DNA from: Rhodospirillales bacterium
GTDB lineage: Bacteria > Pseudomonadota > Alphaproteobacteria > Rhodospirillales > Defluviicoccaceae
DNA: 64,000 nucleotides
Reading direction: 5' to 3'
Assembly (NCBI GenBank): GCA_016710335.1
Contig: JADJXQ010000005.1
Coordinates: 186,001-250,000 of the forward strand
Shown: positions 26,805-36,508 of the stretch, piece by piece
Position numbering within the stretch: the first letter of the stretch is position 1
Layout of the letters: every line of letters starts with the position of its first letter
Made by a program: the position numbers and the translations under genes
Notes under the pieces: generated by a model
Seen by the model: the letters and a program-made list of their open reading frames with translations, nothing else
What the model was told of the DNA's origin: nothing
Database searches by the model: none

Positions 26805-27443
26805 TCAGCGAGCAGCGCGCCGCTCGACGCCGATCGGCAGGGACGCCGCCCGCGCCATCTCGGGGCGCTGCAACATGGAAGGATCGGCAACAACATCAAG
26901 GAAGAAGTCGGTGCTATCCAGGCCCCAGAACACCGCGTCGTCGTAGAAGAACGTGGGCACGCCGAACACGCCGGCGGCGATCGCCGCGTCGCCGTTGGCG
27001 CGCAGGGTTGTCCGCACCTCCTCCGCGTCGATCCGCGGGTCGTCGGGGTCGACGGACACCCGCCGACACAGTCGGCGCCAGCCGCCATCGTCGTCCGGTA
27101 GCTCCCCTTGCTCCCAGATGGCCCGGAAAATGGCGAAGGCTGAGGCGCGATCACTGTCCAAGGCTACTGCGAGCCGCAGCGCCCGCAGCGGGTTGAACGG
27201 ATGGACTGATGGCAGCCGAAACGGCGCCTTCATCCGCTCCGCCAACCACTGGACGTGCCGGTAGGTATGGATCCGCTTCGGCGCGAGCTCGGCGGGACCG
27301 ATGTTACCCCAATGCTTGAGCAGGCCGGCGAACAGCACCGGTCGCAAGCGGATGTCGAGATCCGTCGGCAAATCCCCGAAGCGGAACGTCTGCAGGTAGG
27401 CGTAGGGCGAGACGAAGTCGAAATACCAGTCGGCGGTGCGCAT
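26805..27443 (-). CDS. 2-hydroxychromene-2-carboxylate isomerase / DsbA-like kappa GST
   Basis: 212 residues, starting MRTADWYFDFVSPYAYL, where the Ser is the kappa-GST glutathione-activating residue. The later segment GVFGVPTFFYDDAVFWGLD is the DsbA-fold cis-Pro region. The NahD-like family isomerises 2-hydroxychromene-2-carboxylate in naphthalene breakdown, but many members are only housekeeping GST relatives. Nothing else for naphthalene is nearby. ATG 27443 lies eight bases after the uvrD stop, and the gene sits in the uvrD operon. Confidence 0.85.
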   Translation of the reverse strand: MRTADWYFDFVSPYAYLQTFRFGDLPTDLDIRLRPVLFAGLLKHWGNIGPAELAPKRIHTYRHVQWLAERMKAPFRLPSVHPFNPLRALRLAVALDSDRASAFAIFRAIWEQGELPDDDGGWRRLCRRVSVDPDDPRIDAEEVRTTLRANGDAAIAAGVFGVPTFFYDDAVFWGLDSTDFFLDVVADPSMLQRPEMARAASLPIGVERRAAR

Positions 27444-27451
27444 GGAGCGCC

Positions 27452-29723
27452 TCACGCCGCTTCGACGAAGCTGTGGATGATTCTCTTGGCGCCGGCCTTG
27501 TCGAACGCGATGTCGAGCTTGTCGCCGTCGATGGCGGCGACGTGGCCGTAGCCGAACTTCTGATGGAACACCCGCTGGCCTACGGAGAACGGGTGTCGCG
27601 GCGCCGGCCGCGCAGCAGTCGTGAACGCCGCCGCAGGCGCCATCGCGCGCTGCAGCCGCGCCCGGCCCGGTGACACATCGTCCCAGCGAGGCGCGTCCAA
27701 GGCATCGAACCCGTCCCGCCGCCGCGATGGCGCGCCCATGCCATCTGCGGCCACGGCTTCGACGTGCTCGTCCGGCAGTTCGCCGATGAAACGAGACGGA
27801 CTGGCGTGCTGCCAATAGCCGTAGACGTTGCGGTTGGCGGCATAGGAAATGACCGCCCGGCGGCGCGCACGTGTCAAGCCGACGTACGCCAGGCGGCGCT
27901 CTTCTTCCAGTCCGGCCGTCCCGCCCTCGTCGAGCGCACGCTGATGGGGAAACAGGCCCTCCTCCCAGCCGGGCAGGAACACGATGTCGAACTCCAGCCC
28001 CTTGGCGGCGTGCAGGGTCATCAACGAGACTTTTTCGTCCGTCGCCGCCTGGTCGTTGTCCATCACCAGGCTGATGTGCTCAAGGAAGCCGACCAGGGTG
28101 TCGAACTCACCGATCGCGGCGACCAACTCCTTTAGGTTCTCGAGGCGGCCCGGCGCCTCCGGACTGCGATCCCGTTGCCACATGCCGGTGTAGCCGGACT
28201 CATCCAGGATCTGTGCCGTCAGTTCCGCATGGGGCGTCGTGGAGAGCAGCGAGCGCCAATCGGCGGCGGCCGCCAGGAACTTCCGAAGGGCGGTGCGCGC
28301 CGCCGGTTTCAGTTCGTCGGTTTCGACCAGACGCGCCGCCGCGACGATCAGCGGCAGTCCCTCGGCGCGGGCCAGCCGGTGGAGGCTCTAGCAACGTCGC
28401 CGCCCCCAGGCCTCGCTTCGGCACGTTGACGATGCGCTCGAACGCCAGGTCATCATCCGGCTGCACCACCACGCGGAGATAGGCGATGGCGTCGCGGATC
28501 TCCTGGCGTTCGTAGAAGCGGAGCCCGCCGATCACCCGGTAGGGAATGCCGATCTTGACGAGACGCTCCTCGAACTCGCGGGTCTGGAAGCCGGCGCGCA
28601 CCAGCAACGCCATGTCCTTCAGGGAATGACCCCGACGCTGCAAAGACTCGATTTCATCCGACACGAAGCGCGCTTCGTCCTCGCCGTCCCAGGTGCCGCG
28701 CACCACCACCTGCTCGCCTTCATCGAGATGGGTGCGGAGCGTCTTGCCAAGCCGGCTGGCGTTGTTGGCGATCAGGCCGGAGGCGGCGCCGAGGATGTGC
28801 GGCGTCGAGCGGTAGTTGTGCTCGAGTCGGATCACCCGCGCGCCCGGGAAGTCCTGCTCAAAACGCAGGATGTTGCCGACTTCGGCGCCGCGCCACGAAT
28901 AGATCGACTGATCGTCATCGCCGACGCAGCAGATGTTGTGGTGAGCCTGGGCGAGAGCTCTCAACCACAAGTACTGGGCGACGTTGGTGTCCTGGTATTC
29001 GTCCACCAGGAGATACCGGAACTGGCCCTGATAGCGGCCGATGATCGCCGGATCTGCTCGGAACGCGGTCAGGCAGTGGAGCAACAGGTCGCCGAAGTCG
29101 GCGGCGTTGACCGCCCGCAGGCGCTGCTGGTAGGCGTGGTAGAGAGCGAGCGCCTTGCCGTCCACCGCCTCCGCGCCTTCTGCCGGCGACACCCGGTCCG
29201 GCGTCAAGCCGCGGTCCTTCCAGCGCTGGATGATGCCCAGCACCACCCGCGGCGGCGACTGCTTCGCGTCGATGCGGTGCGCCTCCAGCAACTGCTTGAC
29301 CAGGCGGAGCTGGTCGTCGGCGTCGAGGATGGTGAAGTTGGGCTTGAGACCGACCGTCTCGGCGTGGGCGCGCAGCATGCGGGCGGCAATGGCGTGGAAC
29401 GTGCCGACCCACCAGCCTTCGACCGGCCGCTGCAGCAACTCGGCCACCCGCTCCCGCATTTCTCTCGCCGCCTTGTTGGTGAAGGTCACGGCCAGCATCT
29501 GCCAAGGCTTCGCCTTGCCAAGCGACAGGATGTGGGCGAGGCGAGTTGTCAGCACCCGGGTCTTGCCGGTCCCGGCTCCGGCCAGCACCAGCACCGGTCC
29601 GTCGACGGCCTCGACGGCCTCCCTCTGGCCCGGGTTGAGGGCTTGCAGATGATCCAGCGGCAGGAGCGGCGGCGGGGTTGACCGCGCCGGCGGCCCATCG
29701 GACAGTTCGAAGGGATCGGCCAT
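27452..29723 (-). CDS. uvrD: UvrD/PcrA DNA helicase (frameshifted)
   Basis: A superfamily 1A helicase for nucleotide-excision and mismatch repair. The N-terminal 450 residues (Q motif LNPGQREAV, Walker A AGAGTGKT, VDEYQDTN, GDDDQSIYSWRGA, LEHNYRST) start at ATG 29723. The C-terminal third (MTLHAAKGLEFDIVFLPGWEEGLFPHQ, VGLTRARRR) is in another frame. The break is near 28385-28392 around GCTAGAG, where one extra base explains it. The total is 757 codons plus one, matching the family length. A C-terminal Tudor-like segment (FSVGQRVFHQKFGYGHV) is intact. It is first in a minus-strand operon. A sequence error is the likeliest cause. Confidence 0.93.
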
Positions 29724-29839
29724 GCCGCCCTTATACCACCGTCGCCACGGCGCGCTGACGCTGTATTTGGAACCGGCGATTTTTCAAACGGCTGGAGAGC
29801 GCCCATCGCCGCACCGCCCCCTTCGAAGGGGCGACGATT

Positions 29840-29864
29840 CCCCGGAGGCGCGGCGCCTCCGGGG
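29840..29864. terminator. Strong GC hairpin after the GlsB-like gene
   Basis: CCCCGGAGGCG (29840-29850) and CGCCTCCGGGG (29854-29864) form a perfect 11-bp stem with loop CGG, 27 bases past the GlsB stop and upstream of uvrD. A second palindrome, CCCCTTCGAAGGGG, lies at 29818-29831. No T-run follows, so Rho-independent termination is plausible but not certain. Confidence 0.5.
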
Positions 29865-29890
29865 CGGATATTCAAGGCGAAACGGTTCGG

Positions 29891-30151
29891 TTACGTGTGC
29901 CGGCGTTTGGCAATGAGACGGTAGGCAATCAGCAGCAGGATGGCGCCGAGGACGGCGATCACGAAGCTTCCGATGTTGAACCCATCGACCCCGCCCCAGC
30001 CCAGGGCGCTGGCGATGAAGCCGCCGACGACGGCGCCAGCGATGCCGAGAAGAATGGACACGATGAAACCACCCGGGTCCTTGCCCGGCATGATCAACTT
30101 GGCGATGACCCCTGCGATGAGGCCGAATACGATCCAGCTCAAAATTCCCAT
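29891..30151 (-). CDS. GlsB/YeaQ/YmgE-family stress membrane protein
   Basis: 86 residues with three hydrophobic segments. MGILSWIVFGLIAGVIAKLIMPGKDPGG is the family signature, followed by a glycine-rich helix and a last helix ending in basic residues. Transglycosylase-associated proteins of this type are stress-induced inner-membrane proteins of unknown mechanism. ATG 30151 has GAGGGG nearby; the frame is open 18 codons further upstream. A strong hairpin follows the gene. Confidence 0.9.
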   Translation of the reverse strand: MGILSWIVFGLIAGVIAKLIMPGKDPGGFIVSILLGIAGAVVGGFIASALGWGGVDGFNIGSFVIAVLGAILLLIAYRLIAKRRHT

Positions 30152-30261
30152 GACACCCCTCGTCCTGGTAAGCGCCTCTCGTCTCTGCGAGCGCGTTGAA
30201 CACATGATGCTTCAGCTTACAGAACCCCGAGTGCTCGAAATAGTTCCAGCCTCTACCGCCA

Positions 30262-30663
30262 CTAGCGGCCGACGACGCTCCAGCCGCGGTTGCGCATGCA
30301 CTTTATGACGATGTCCTGACGATTGCGGTTGGACGAATGGGCGCTGCTGGCGCCGCCGGTCAGCGCTCCTGTCGATGCGCCGAGAGCGGCGCCGGTCCCG
30401 GCATTGCCAGTGAAGGCGCCGATGATCGCTCCGCCGGCGGCGCCGAGGGCTGCGCCGACCGCCGCGCCCCCGGCCCCGTCCGCCACCTGATTTCGCTGTG
30501 CGCCCAGGTCCTGGCACTGCGCCAGGTCGATCTCGTAACGGGCGGGATCCTTGCCGCGCGAGCCGTGGACGTCGACGACCGGGCGATAATCGGAATCCGC
30601 ATAGCCGCCGGTGCAGGCCGCCGTAACGACGGCCATGGCGAACAGGGCAGATGCTTTCAACAT
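30262..30663 (-). CDS. Glycine-zipper lipoprotein
   Basis: 133 residues. A lipobox-like VTAAC gives Cys 17 after a signal helix. Residues about 60-105 are an alternating Gly/Ala zipper (GAGGAAVGAALGAAGGAIIGAFTG), typical of SlyB/YMGG-like outer-membrane proteins. A conserved pair of Cys (AQCQDLG, VIKCMRNRGW) flanks the zipper. Function is unknown; a membrane-packing role is inferred. Confidence 0.8.
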   Translation of the reverse strand: MLKASALFAMAVVTAACTGGYADSDYRPVVDVHGSRGKDPARYEIDLAQCQDLGAQRNQVADGAGGAAVGAALGAAGGAIIGAFTGNAGTGAALGASTGALTGGASSAHSSNRNRQDIVIKCMRNRGWSVVGR

Positions 30664-30846
30664 GTTCGAGCCTCACGTGATGGAAGGAAGTGGCGGCCAT
30701 GGTGCAGCCGCCACCTGAACCTACGCCCGACATGGTTATGGAAACGCTAAAGGCCTCCTTGCGTCCGGGTGCGGTCCGAGGGTACCTTTTCGCAGGTGCA
30801 ATATGACAGGCTTTGCAGCCCTGTAAGGATCAAGGGGAGAACATCC

Positions 30847-31728
30847 ATGTCCAAGTCCGCCCGCCCGCGCCGCAGCGTCCTCTACATGCCCGGCTCCAAT
30901 GCCCGAGCCTTGGAAAAGGCCAAGGGCATCGCCGCTGACGCTCTTATTCTCGACCTGGAAGACGCGGTCGCGCCCGACGCCAAGGACACCGCACGTCTGC
31001 AGGTTTGCCAGGCGGTGAAGGACGGCGGCTATGGCATGCGCGAGTTGATCATTCGCGTCAACACCTTGGCGACGCCGTGGGGCTACGAGGACATCGCCGC
31101 CGCCGCGCGCACCGGCGCCGACGCCATCCTGCTTCCGAAGGTGGAGAGCGCCGACGCCGTCCGCCAGTTGGAGGCCATCATGGTCGCCAATGGCGCACCG
31201 GACGACATGGCGATCTGGGCGATGATGGAGACGCCCCGCAGCATCATCCAGGCGGAAGCCATTGCCACTGCGTCCCACCGCATGGAATGCCTGGTGATGG
31301 GCACCTCCGATCTCGCCAAGGAGCTAAATTGCGTCCACACCCGCGAACGGCTGCCGATGATCGTCTCCCTCGGGCGCTGCCTGTTGGCGGCACGCGCCTA
31401 TGGGCTCGCAATCGTCGACGGCGTCTACCTGGACCTCAACGACGACGAGGGCTTCGCGTATTCCTGCCGCCAGGGGGTGGAACTGGGCTTCGACGGCAAG
31501 ACCTTGATCCATCCCAAGACCGTCACCGCCTGCAACGAGGCATTCTCCCCGCAACCGAAGGACGTGGTGTGGTCGCGCAAGATCATCGACGCTTTCGAAC
31601 ATGCGACGGCCCGCGGCGAAGGGGTCGTCGTGGTCGACGGCAAGCTGGTCGAGAACCTCCACGTCGCCGGCGCCAAGCGCCTCGTCGCCATGGCCGAAGC
31701 GATCGAAGCAATGGAGAAGGCCCAGTAG
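30847..31728 (+). CDS. CitE-like CoA-ester lyase or thioesterase
   Basis: 293 residues of the HpcH/HpaI aldolase/citrate lyase beta family. RSVLYMPGSNARALEKA, ILDLEDAVAPDAK (CoA and Mg site), LPKVESAD, MMETPRSI and MGTSDLAKEL give the fold and the Glu/Asp metal ligands. The family includes (S)-citramalyl-CoA lyase and (3S)-malyl-CoA thioesterase, and sequence alone does not separate them. ATG 30847 follows AGGGGAGA. A MaoC-type hydratase ends 16 bases away on the other strand, which would suit an itaconyl- or mesaconyl-CoA route. Confidence 0.85.
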   Translation: MSKSARPRRSVLYMPGSNARALEKAKGIAADALILDLEDAVAPDAKDTARLQVCQAVKDGGYGMRELIIRVNTLATPWGYEDIAAAARTGADAILLPKVESADAVRQLEAIMVANGAPDDMAIWAMMETPRSIIQAEAIATASHRMECLVMGTSDLAKELNCVHTRERLPMIVSLGRCLLAARAYGLAIVDGVYLDLNDDEGFAYSCRQGVELGFDGKTLIHPKTVTACNEAFSPQPKDVVWSRKIIDAFEHATARGEGVVVVDGKLVENLHVAGAKRLVAMAEAIEAMEKAQ

Positions 31729-31744
31729 CGGCTCTGGCGAGGCT

Positions 31745-32596
31745 CTATGCCGTCTCGGCCGTCGCCGTCATCGCGGGGCGGCCGTCCGGTCCGTGCGCTT
31801 CCAGCATGATGCGTCCGGCGTCGTTCGGCGTGGCCGCAACGCGGAACGGCGCCAGGTCGAACAGCGGCGCACGGCCACGGAACTCGAAGCCGGCGACGGC
31901 GCCATCCGTGTGGCCACGGACCAGTTCCATCAACAGGATGGCCGTCAGCGGACCGTGCACTACCAGCCCCGGATAGCCCTCGACATCGGTGGCGTAGGGC
32001 CGGTCATAGTGGATGCGGTGGGCGTTGAAGGTGATCGCCGAGAACCGGAACAGCAGCGCCGGATCAGGCTGCACCATGCGCGACCGGGCGCCTTGGTCCA
32101 ACGCCGGAAGCTCTGCGGGTTGCGGCGCCGGCACCGGCGCCCCCGGCTCGCGGTAGACGATGTCCTGCTCCTCCTCGATGCACACCTGGCCATCCTGGCG
32201 GAACGTGTAGCCCACCGTGACGAACATCAGCCGGCCGCTGCGGCCCGACTTGTCGGCGATGCTGCGGATCGTGCCTTCACGGGTCGCCGGCCGGCCGATG
32301 CTGAGCGATCTGTGAAAGCGCATCCGCGCGCCGGCGAACATGCGCCGCGGCAGATCGATGGGCGGCATGAAACCGCCCTTTTCCGGATGACCGTCCGCGC
32401 CGATCCGGGACTGCGGCGCGCGCGGCAGGAAATAGAACCACTGCCACACCGGCGGCAGCGGTGCACCCGCAGCGAAGTTGCCGCCCGGATCGTCCAGAGT
32501 TGCCGCGACGCGCAGCGCCGCGGCAGGTGAGAGATCGTCCTCGGTTGTCTCGGTGGCGCCGATCCAATCGGCGTAGGGCGTCGCGGCGCCGGTCAT
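31745..32596 (-). CDS. MaoC/HTD2-type acyl-CoA hydratase (itaconyl- or mesaconyl-C4-CoA-like)
   Basis: 283 residues with two hot-dog halves. The N-terminal FAS1-like dehydratase half carries PPVWQWFYFLPRAPQ and GGFMPPIDLPRRMFAG. The C-terminal half has the catalytic region FNAHRIHYDRPYATDVEGYPGLVVHG. This layout is that of mesaconyl-C4-CoA hydratase and itaconyl-CoA hydratase. ATG 32596 starts five bases after the upstream DUF2934 gene stops. The convergent CitE-like gene suggests a linked C5-CoA pathway, but no CoA transferase is present, so the substrate is inferred. Confidence 0.82.
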   Translation of the reverse strand: MTGAATPYADWIGATETTEDDLSPAAALRVAATLDDPGGNFAAGAPLPPVWQWFYFLPRAPQSRIGADGHPEKGGFMPPIDLPRRMFAGARMRFHRSLSIGRPATREGTIRSIADKSGRSGRLMFVTVGYTFRQDGQVCIEEEQDIVYREPGAPVPAPQPAELPALDQGARSRMVQPDPALLFRFSAITFNAHRIHYDRPYATDVEGYPGLVVHGPLTAILLMELVRGHTDGAVAGFEFRGRAPLFDLAPFRVAATPNDAGRIMLEAHGPDGRPAMTATAETA

Positions 32597-32600
32597 GCCG

Positions 32601-33221
32601 TCACGATGATCGGTTGTTATCGTCTTGATCGCCGCCCTGCGCACCGCCCATCTCGTTCGGGCGGTTCAGGGTCCTGAGAGTGGCCATCGATTGCAGGACC
32701 TGGCGCTCGGCAGCAAGCCAGAAGTCCAGCGACCGGCCGTAGTGCCCGCCGGCCGCTTCCCACATGTAGTACGCCGTCCGCCGAATGCGGTCGTGATAGT
32801 GGTCGGGGGAGAAGGCCTGGAACGCCTGCGCCACAATCCGCTCCGCGCCCACGTTGGCGCCGGCCGTCCGCATCGCGGCCTCGGCGATGGCGCGCGCGTG
32901 CCGCTCGGCGGCCAGCCAGAAATCCATGGTGTACCCGGCCCGCTTCTCCGCATTCTCCCACATGATATGGGCCAGTTGGCGCACCTGATCGGCGTGGGCC
33001 GCGACGAGATCCGCCGGGGTCACCACGTGACGCTGCTGAATTTTGTCCTGTTCCGATTGCGCCATCGCGATAGTTCTCATCCGCTTCGTCACGGCAGCCA
33101 TCTCTCCCACCATCTGTTCGGCCATCACCCAGAAGTCGATGGACCGTCCGTAGTGCTGGTCCGCCGACGCCCAGATGTGATACGCGAGCCGGCGAACCTG
33201 CTCCTGCGTCCTTTCATTCAT
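32601..33221 (-). CDS. Triple DUF2934 repeat protein
   Basis: 206 residues with three spaced copies of a DUF2934-like unit at about 7-33, 77-104 and 145-173. They read roughly R-x2-[AT]-[YH]-x-[IM]-W-x13-DFW-x-[AM]-AE[RQ], as in HYGRSIDFWVMAEQ, AGYTMDFWLAAER and HYGRSLDFWLAAER. Repeats 1 and 3 are the most alike. The classical family has HW where DFW occurs here. Function is unknown. It ends four bases before the MaoC start, so the two are in one operon. There is no signal peptide or membrane helix. Confidence 0.75.
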   Translation of the reverse strand: MNERTQEQVRRLAYHIWASADQHYGRSIDFWVMAEQMVGEMAAVTKRMRTIAMAQSEQDKIQQRHVVTPADLVAAHADQVRQLAHIMWENAEKRAGYTMDFWLAAERHARAIAEAAMRTAGANVGAERIVAQAFQAFSPDHYHDRIRRTAYYMWEAAGGHYGRSLDFWLAAERQVLQSMATLRTLNRPNEMGGAQGGDQDDNNRSS

Positions 33222-33349
33222 GGTCCAGGTGTCCCTCGGCCGGTCGTTGGCGCAACAGAGGATAACGCTGCCAGCCCACATTGAGTCCGCGAAAAACACA
33301 GACGCGCGCCGGAGTCAAGGGACGGAAGGCGCGGGGCGCCGGCAGTCGA

Positions 33350-34309
33350 TCAGCGCGATGAGCAGGATGCGCCGCCAAGCACGCAAAACTGGGCGCAAAA
33401 CGGATGATTAAGTCTGACCGAGCGTCTGCCTTCGGCCAGCGTCTCGCCCAGCTCGAACTCGGGGTCGTACGGCAGCAAGGTGCAGGGGACGACGACGGGC
33501 GTGTCGGAACTCTTACGTTTGATGACCATGCGCGACGAGGCGCACATCATGCTGTCCGGCGCCACCCCGAGGATCTGCCAACAGTGCACGCTGATCTCCG
33601 GCGCGTCGGTGACCGCGTCCATTTCCGGAAACAGGATCAGCGATGCCGGGTCGTCAGCGTCGATCGGCAACCCTTCCCGTGCAAACAGGCGGCGATAGCC
33701 GTCTCGCAGGGCGTCTTCCGGCTCGTCCCAGACCGTGCGGCCGGCGACGTCGAGGCTGAAGCCGTTGGCGGCCAACCAACGCAGCCCGTCCAGGGCCGGC
33801 TGCCAGGTGCGCGGCCCGCGCAGGCGTTCGTGCAAGTCCGCCTCGTAGTGATCCAGCGACACCCTGAATGCCAGCGCATCACGTAAGCGCGCCTTAAGCG
33901 CCAGAAGCTCGGCCCTGCGATGGTGCATCGGCTTCATCGCATTGGTCAGCACCAGGACGCGGAAGCCGCGCGCGAGCGAGTCTTCGATCATCGTCGGCAA
34001 CTCGCGGTTCATGAAAGGCTCGCCGCCGGTGAAGCCGATTTCCTCAACCGGCATGCGCTCCCGCCGGATCTCGTCCAGATAGGCGCCAACCTCGGCCGCG
34101 CTGATGTACGCCAGCCGGTCGTTTGTAGGGCTCGATTCGATGTAGCAGCCGGCGCAGGTCAAATTGCAGAGGCTCCCGGTATTGATCCACAATGTCCGGA
34201 AGCGGGTAAGCGCGACGACTGCCCGCGGCTCGCCCTTGGCAGTGACTTCGGGGTCGCGAAACTTCTGCCGATCAAGGGTTTTGGTGACCATCAGGCCGGT
34301 TTCGGGCAT
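33350..34309 (-). CDS. Radical SAM protein of unknown function
   Basis: 319 residues. The cluster motif CNLTCAGCY occurs near residue 48, followed by GFTGGEPFMN (SAM Gly-rich strand) and a partial TIM barrel. C-terminal cysteines (CWQILG, MMCASS, CTLLPYD, FCAQFCVLGGASC) could hold an auxiliary cluster. The substrate is unrecognised, and no peptide precursor or obvious partner lies nearby. The gene is upstream of tRNA-Gly and divergent from it. Confidence 0.83.
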   Translation of the reverse strand: MPETGLMVTKTLDRQKFRDPEVTAKGEPRAVVALTRFRTLWINTGSLCNLTCAGCYIESSPTNDRLAYISAAEVGAYLDEIRRERMPVEEIGFTGGEPFMNRELPTMIEDSLARGFRVLVLTNAMKPMHHRRAELLALKARLRDALAFRVSLDHYEADLHERLRGPRTWQPALDGLRWLAANGFSLDVAGRTVWDEPEDALRDGYRRLFAREGLPIDADDPASLILFPEMDAVTDAPEISVHCWQILGVAPDSMMCASSRMVIKRKSSDTPVVVPCTLLPYDPEFELGETLAEGRRSVRLNHPFCAQFCVLGGASCSSR

Positions 34310-34493
34310 CGAGATCCTCGATCGTTACTGAAGCACGTGCGGCTGGTATGCGACGACCGTCCGACGCAGCCAAGAAAAATTTGCTCACGAGTCTGCGAGC
34401 GCCAGCACCGCCTCGCGTACCCGGCGGCCGCTCCCTTGCCGGCAGCGCCGCGCTCGTCTATACAGATTTCGAGGTCGAACGTGCTTAGGATTT

Positions 34494-34567
34494 GCGGGTG
34501 TAGCTCAGTGGTAGAGCATTGGCTTCCCAAGCCATGTGCGAGGGTTCGATTCCCTTCACCCGCTCCA
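34494..34567 (+). tRNA. tRNA-Gly(CCC)
   Basis: A 74-base cloverleaf: acceptor GCGGGTG pairs with CACCCGC (34557-34563), followed by T and an encoded CCA. The D-loop TAGCTCAGTGGTAGAGC and T-arm AGGGTTCGATTCCCT are intact. Anticodon CCC lies at 34526-34528, reading GGG codons. One outer anticodon-stem pair (T-T) is mismatched. It lies upstream of rdgB. Confidence 0.95.
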
Positions 34568-34599
34568 CATACCCCTGAGCAGGCCCTGCCGGAACACAC

Positions 34600-35238
34600 A
34601 TGAGGAAGCACGGCATCAAGCCGCGGCGCTTCACCGGCACGCGCTTGGTCATCGCCAGCCACAACGCCGGCAAGGTGCGCGAGATCGGCGCCTTGTTGGC
34701 GCCGTACGGCGCCGACGTCGTCTCCGCGGCTGAGTTGGGATTGCCGGAACCGGAGGAGACCGGCGAGACGTTCGTTGCCAATGCGGAATTGAAGGCGGGC
34801 GCGGCTGCCGCGGGCTCGGGCCTGCCGGCGCTTGCCGACGATTCGGGCCTGGTGGTCCCCGCCCTGGACGGAGCGCCGGGCGTCCGCTCCGCCCGCTGGG
34901 CGGGTCCGGGCAAGAACTTCCGTGTCGCCATGGAGCGCGTGCAGGCGGCGCTCGCCGACACCCCCGACCGGCGCGCCCACTTTGCCTGCGCCCTCGCCCT
35001 CGGCTGGCCCGATGGGCGTTGCGACACGTTCGAGGGTACGGTGCACGGCCACTTGGTGTGGCCGCCGCGCGGCGACGAAGGCTTCGGGTATGACCCGATG
35101 TTCGTGCCCTCCGGCGCCCACATCACTTTCGGCGAGATGGATCCGGACCACAAGCATCGCATCTCCCACCGCGCCGACGCCTTCCGCAAACTCGTTGCCG
35201 CATGCTTCGCACCGGCCGACGATGACGCCGGCTGTTGA
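34600..35238 (+). CDS. rdgB: XTP/dITP diphosphatase RdgB (HAM1)
   Basis: 212 residues. The N-terminal SHNAGKVREI, GETFVANAELKA, ALADDSGLVVPALDGAPGVRSARWAG, EGFGYDPMF and the closing SHRADAFRKL are all family motifs. It removes non-canonical purine triphosphates from the nucleotide pool. It starts 33 bases after tRNA-Gly and overlaps hemW by 17 bases, the common rdgB-hemW arrangement. An 11-residue N-terminal extension (MRKHGIKPRRF) may mean a later start, but no other start is nearby. Confidence 0.95.
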   Translation: MRKHGIKPRRFTGTRLVIASHNAGKVREIGALLAPYGADVVSAAELGLPEPEETGETFVANAELKAGAAAAGSGLPALADDSGLVVPALDGAPGVRSARWAGPGKNFRVAMERVQAALADTPDRRAHFACALALGWPDGRCDTFEGTVHGHLVWPPRGDEGFGYDPMFVPSGAHITFGEMDPDHKHRISHRADAFRKLVAACFAPADDDAGC

Positions 35239-36508
35239 CGGACGAGAGGCGAGCGATGCGTTGCTGAACCGCATCGCCATCTACGTCCATTGGCCGTTCT
35301 GCCGGTCCAAGTGCCCCTACTGCGACTTCAACAGCACCGCCGCTGACGTTGTGGATCAACATCGCTGGCGGCGCGCGTTGCTGGCGGAACTGGCGTGTTG
35401 GGCCGAAGAGACGCGTGACCGGACCGCGGTCAGCGTGTTTTTCGGGGGCGGGACCCCCTCGCTGATGGACCCGCAGACCGTTGCCGACGTCGTCGCGGCA
35501 GTGCACCGGCATTGGCGGGTGACGGACGATCTGGAAGTCACGCTGGAGGCCAATCCGAATTCCGTGGAACGGGACCGCTTCGGAGCGCTGCGTGACGCCG
35601 GCGTCAACCGCATGTCGATCGGCGTCCAGTCCTTCGACAATCGCATCCTTGCATTCCTCGGCCGGTCGCACGACGCTGACGAGGCACGGCGGGCGGTCGA
35701 AACAGCGCAGCGGAGCGTCCCGCGCGTGTCTCTGGACCTCATCTACGCGTGGCCGGGTCAGTCCCTCGCCCATTGGCGACGCGAACTCGAGGCGGCGCTT
35801 GCCGTCGCCGGCGAGCACGTATCACCCTACCAACTCACGATCGAGCCCGGCACGCCGTTCCATCGGCAGGGGGTGCGCGGCGCCGACGAGGACCCTGCCG
35901 CCGACCTCTATGACCTGACCGACGAGGTGCTGTCGGCGGCAGGTCTGGATGCCTACGAGATTTCGAACCATGCCCGCTCCGGCGCCGCCTGCCGTCACAA
36001 TGTCTTCGTCTGGCGGGGCGGCGACTACATCGGCGTCGGACCCGGCGCCCACGGGCGCCTCCGCCGCCAGGGACGGACTTTCGCCACCCGCCAGCATCGC
36101 CGTGCCGACCGCTGGTTGGCGGCAGTGGAGACAGCCGGTCACGGCGGCACGAGGCGCGCGCCGTTGAGCGCCGACGCTCGTGTCGAGGAATTGCTGCTGC
36201 TTGGGCTCAGGTTGACGTCGGGCATCGATCGTCGAGATTTCAGGGCTCTCACCGGCCGGGAGATCGAGGAGGCGGTTGAGCCGGTAGCGCTGCGGCGTTT
36301 GAAAAGCGCCGGACTGGTGGCGCTTGACGATGTCGGTCTGCGCGTGACGCGCGGCGGCCGGCTGCTGCTCGATACGATCTCGGGCGCGCTGCTCGCCGGT
36401 GCTATGAATGGGAAGGACCAGCGGAAGCAGGAGGGGGAGGGCGGCAGGCGGTCGCCCTCGATGCCTTCTGACAGAGCCGTGCCCGATCAAAAACCGGTCG
36501 GGGCGTAG
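35222..36508 (+). CDS. hemW: HemW-like radical SAM heme chaperone
   Basis: 428 residues, related to HemN. The 4Fe-4S motif is C-x3-C-x2-C in HWPFCRSKCPYCDFNS. GGGTPSLM, NPNSVERDRFGALRDAGVNRMSIGVQSF, and a C-terminal winged-helix-like HemN domain follow. HemW binds heme and passes it to respiratory enzymes; it is not a coproporphyrinogen oxidase. The start is chosen at 35222, inside the rdgB end; a TTG near 35258 is an alternative. The polar tail after about residue 393 is low-complexity and overlaps the lpoA 3' end by 22 bases, so it may be non-native. Confidence 0.9.
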   Translation: MTPAVDGREASDALLNRIAIYVHWPFCRSKCPYCDFNSTAADVVDQHRWRRALLAELACWAEETRDRTAVSVFFGGGTPSLMDPQTVADVVAAVHRHWRVTDDLEVTLEANPNSVERDRFGALRDAGVNRMSIGVQSFDNRILAFLGRSHDADEARRAVETAQRSVPRVSLDLIYAWPGQSLAHWRRELEAALAVAGEHVSPYQLTIEPGTPFHRQGVRGADEDPAADLYDLTDEVLSAAGLDAYEISNHARSGAACRHNVFVWRGGDYIGVGPGAHGRLRRQGRTFATRQHRRADRWLAAVETAGHGGTRRAPLSADARVEELLLLGLRLTSGIDRRDFRALTGREIEEAVEPVALRRLKSAGLVALDDVGLRVTRGGRLLLDTISGALLAGAMNGKDQRKQEGEGGRRSPSMPSDRAVPDQKPVGA

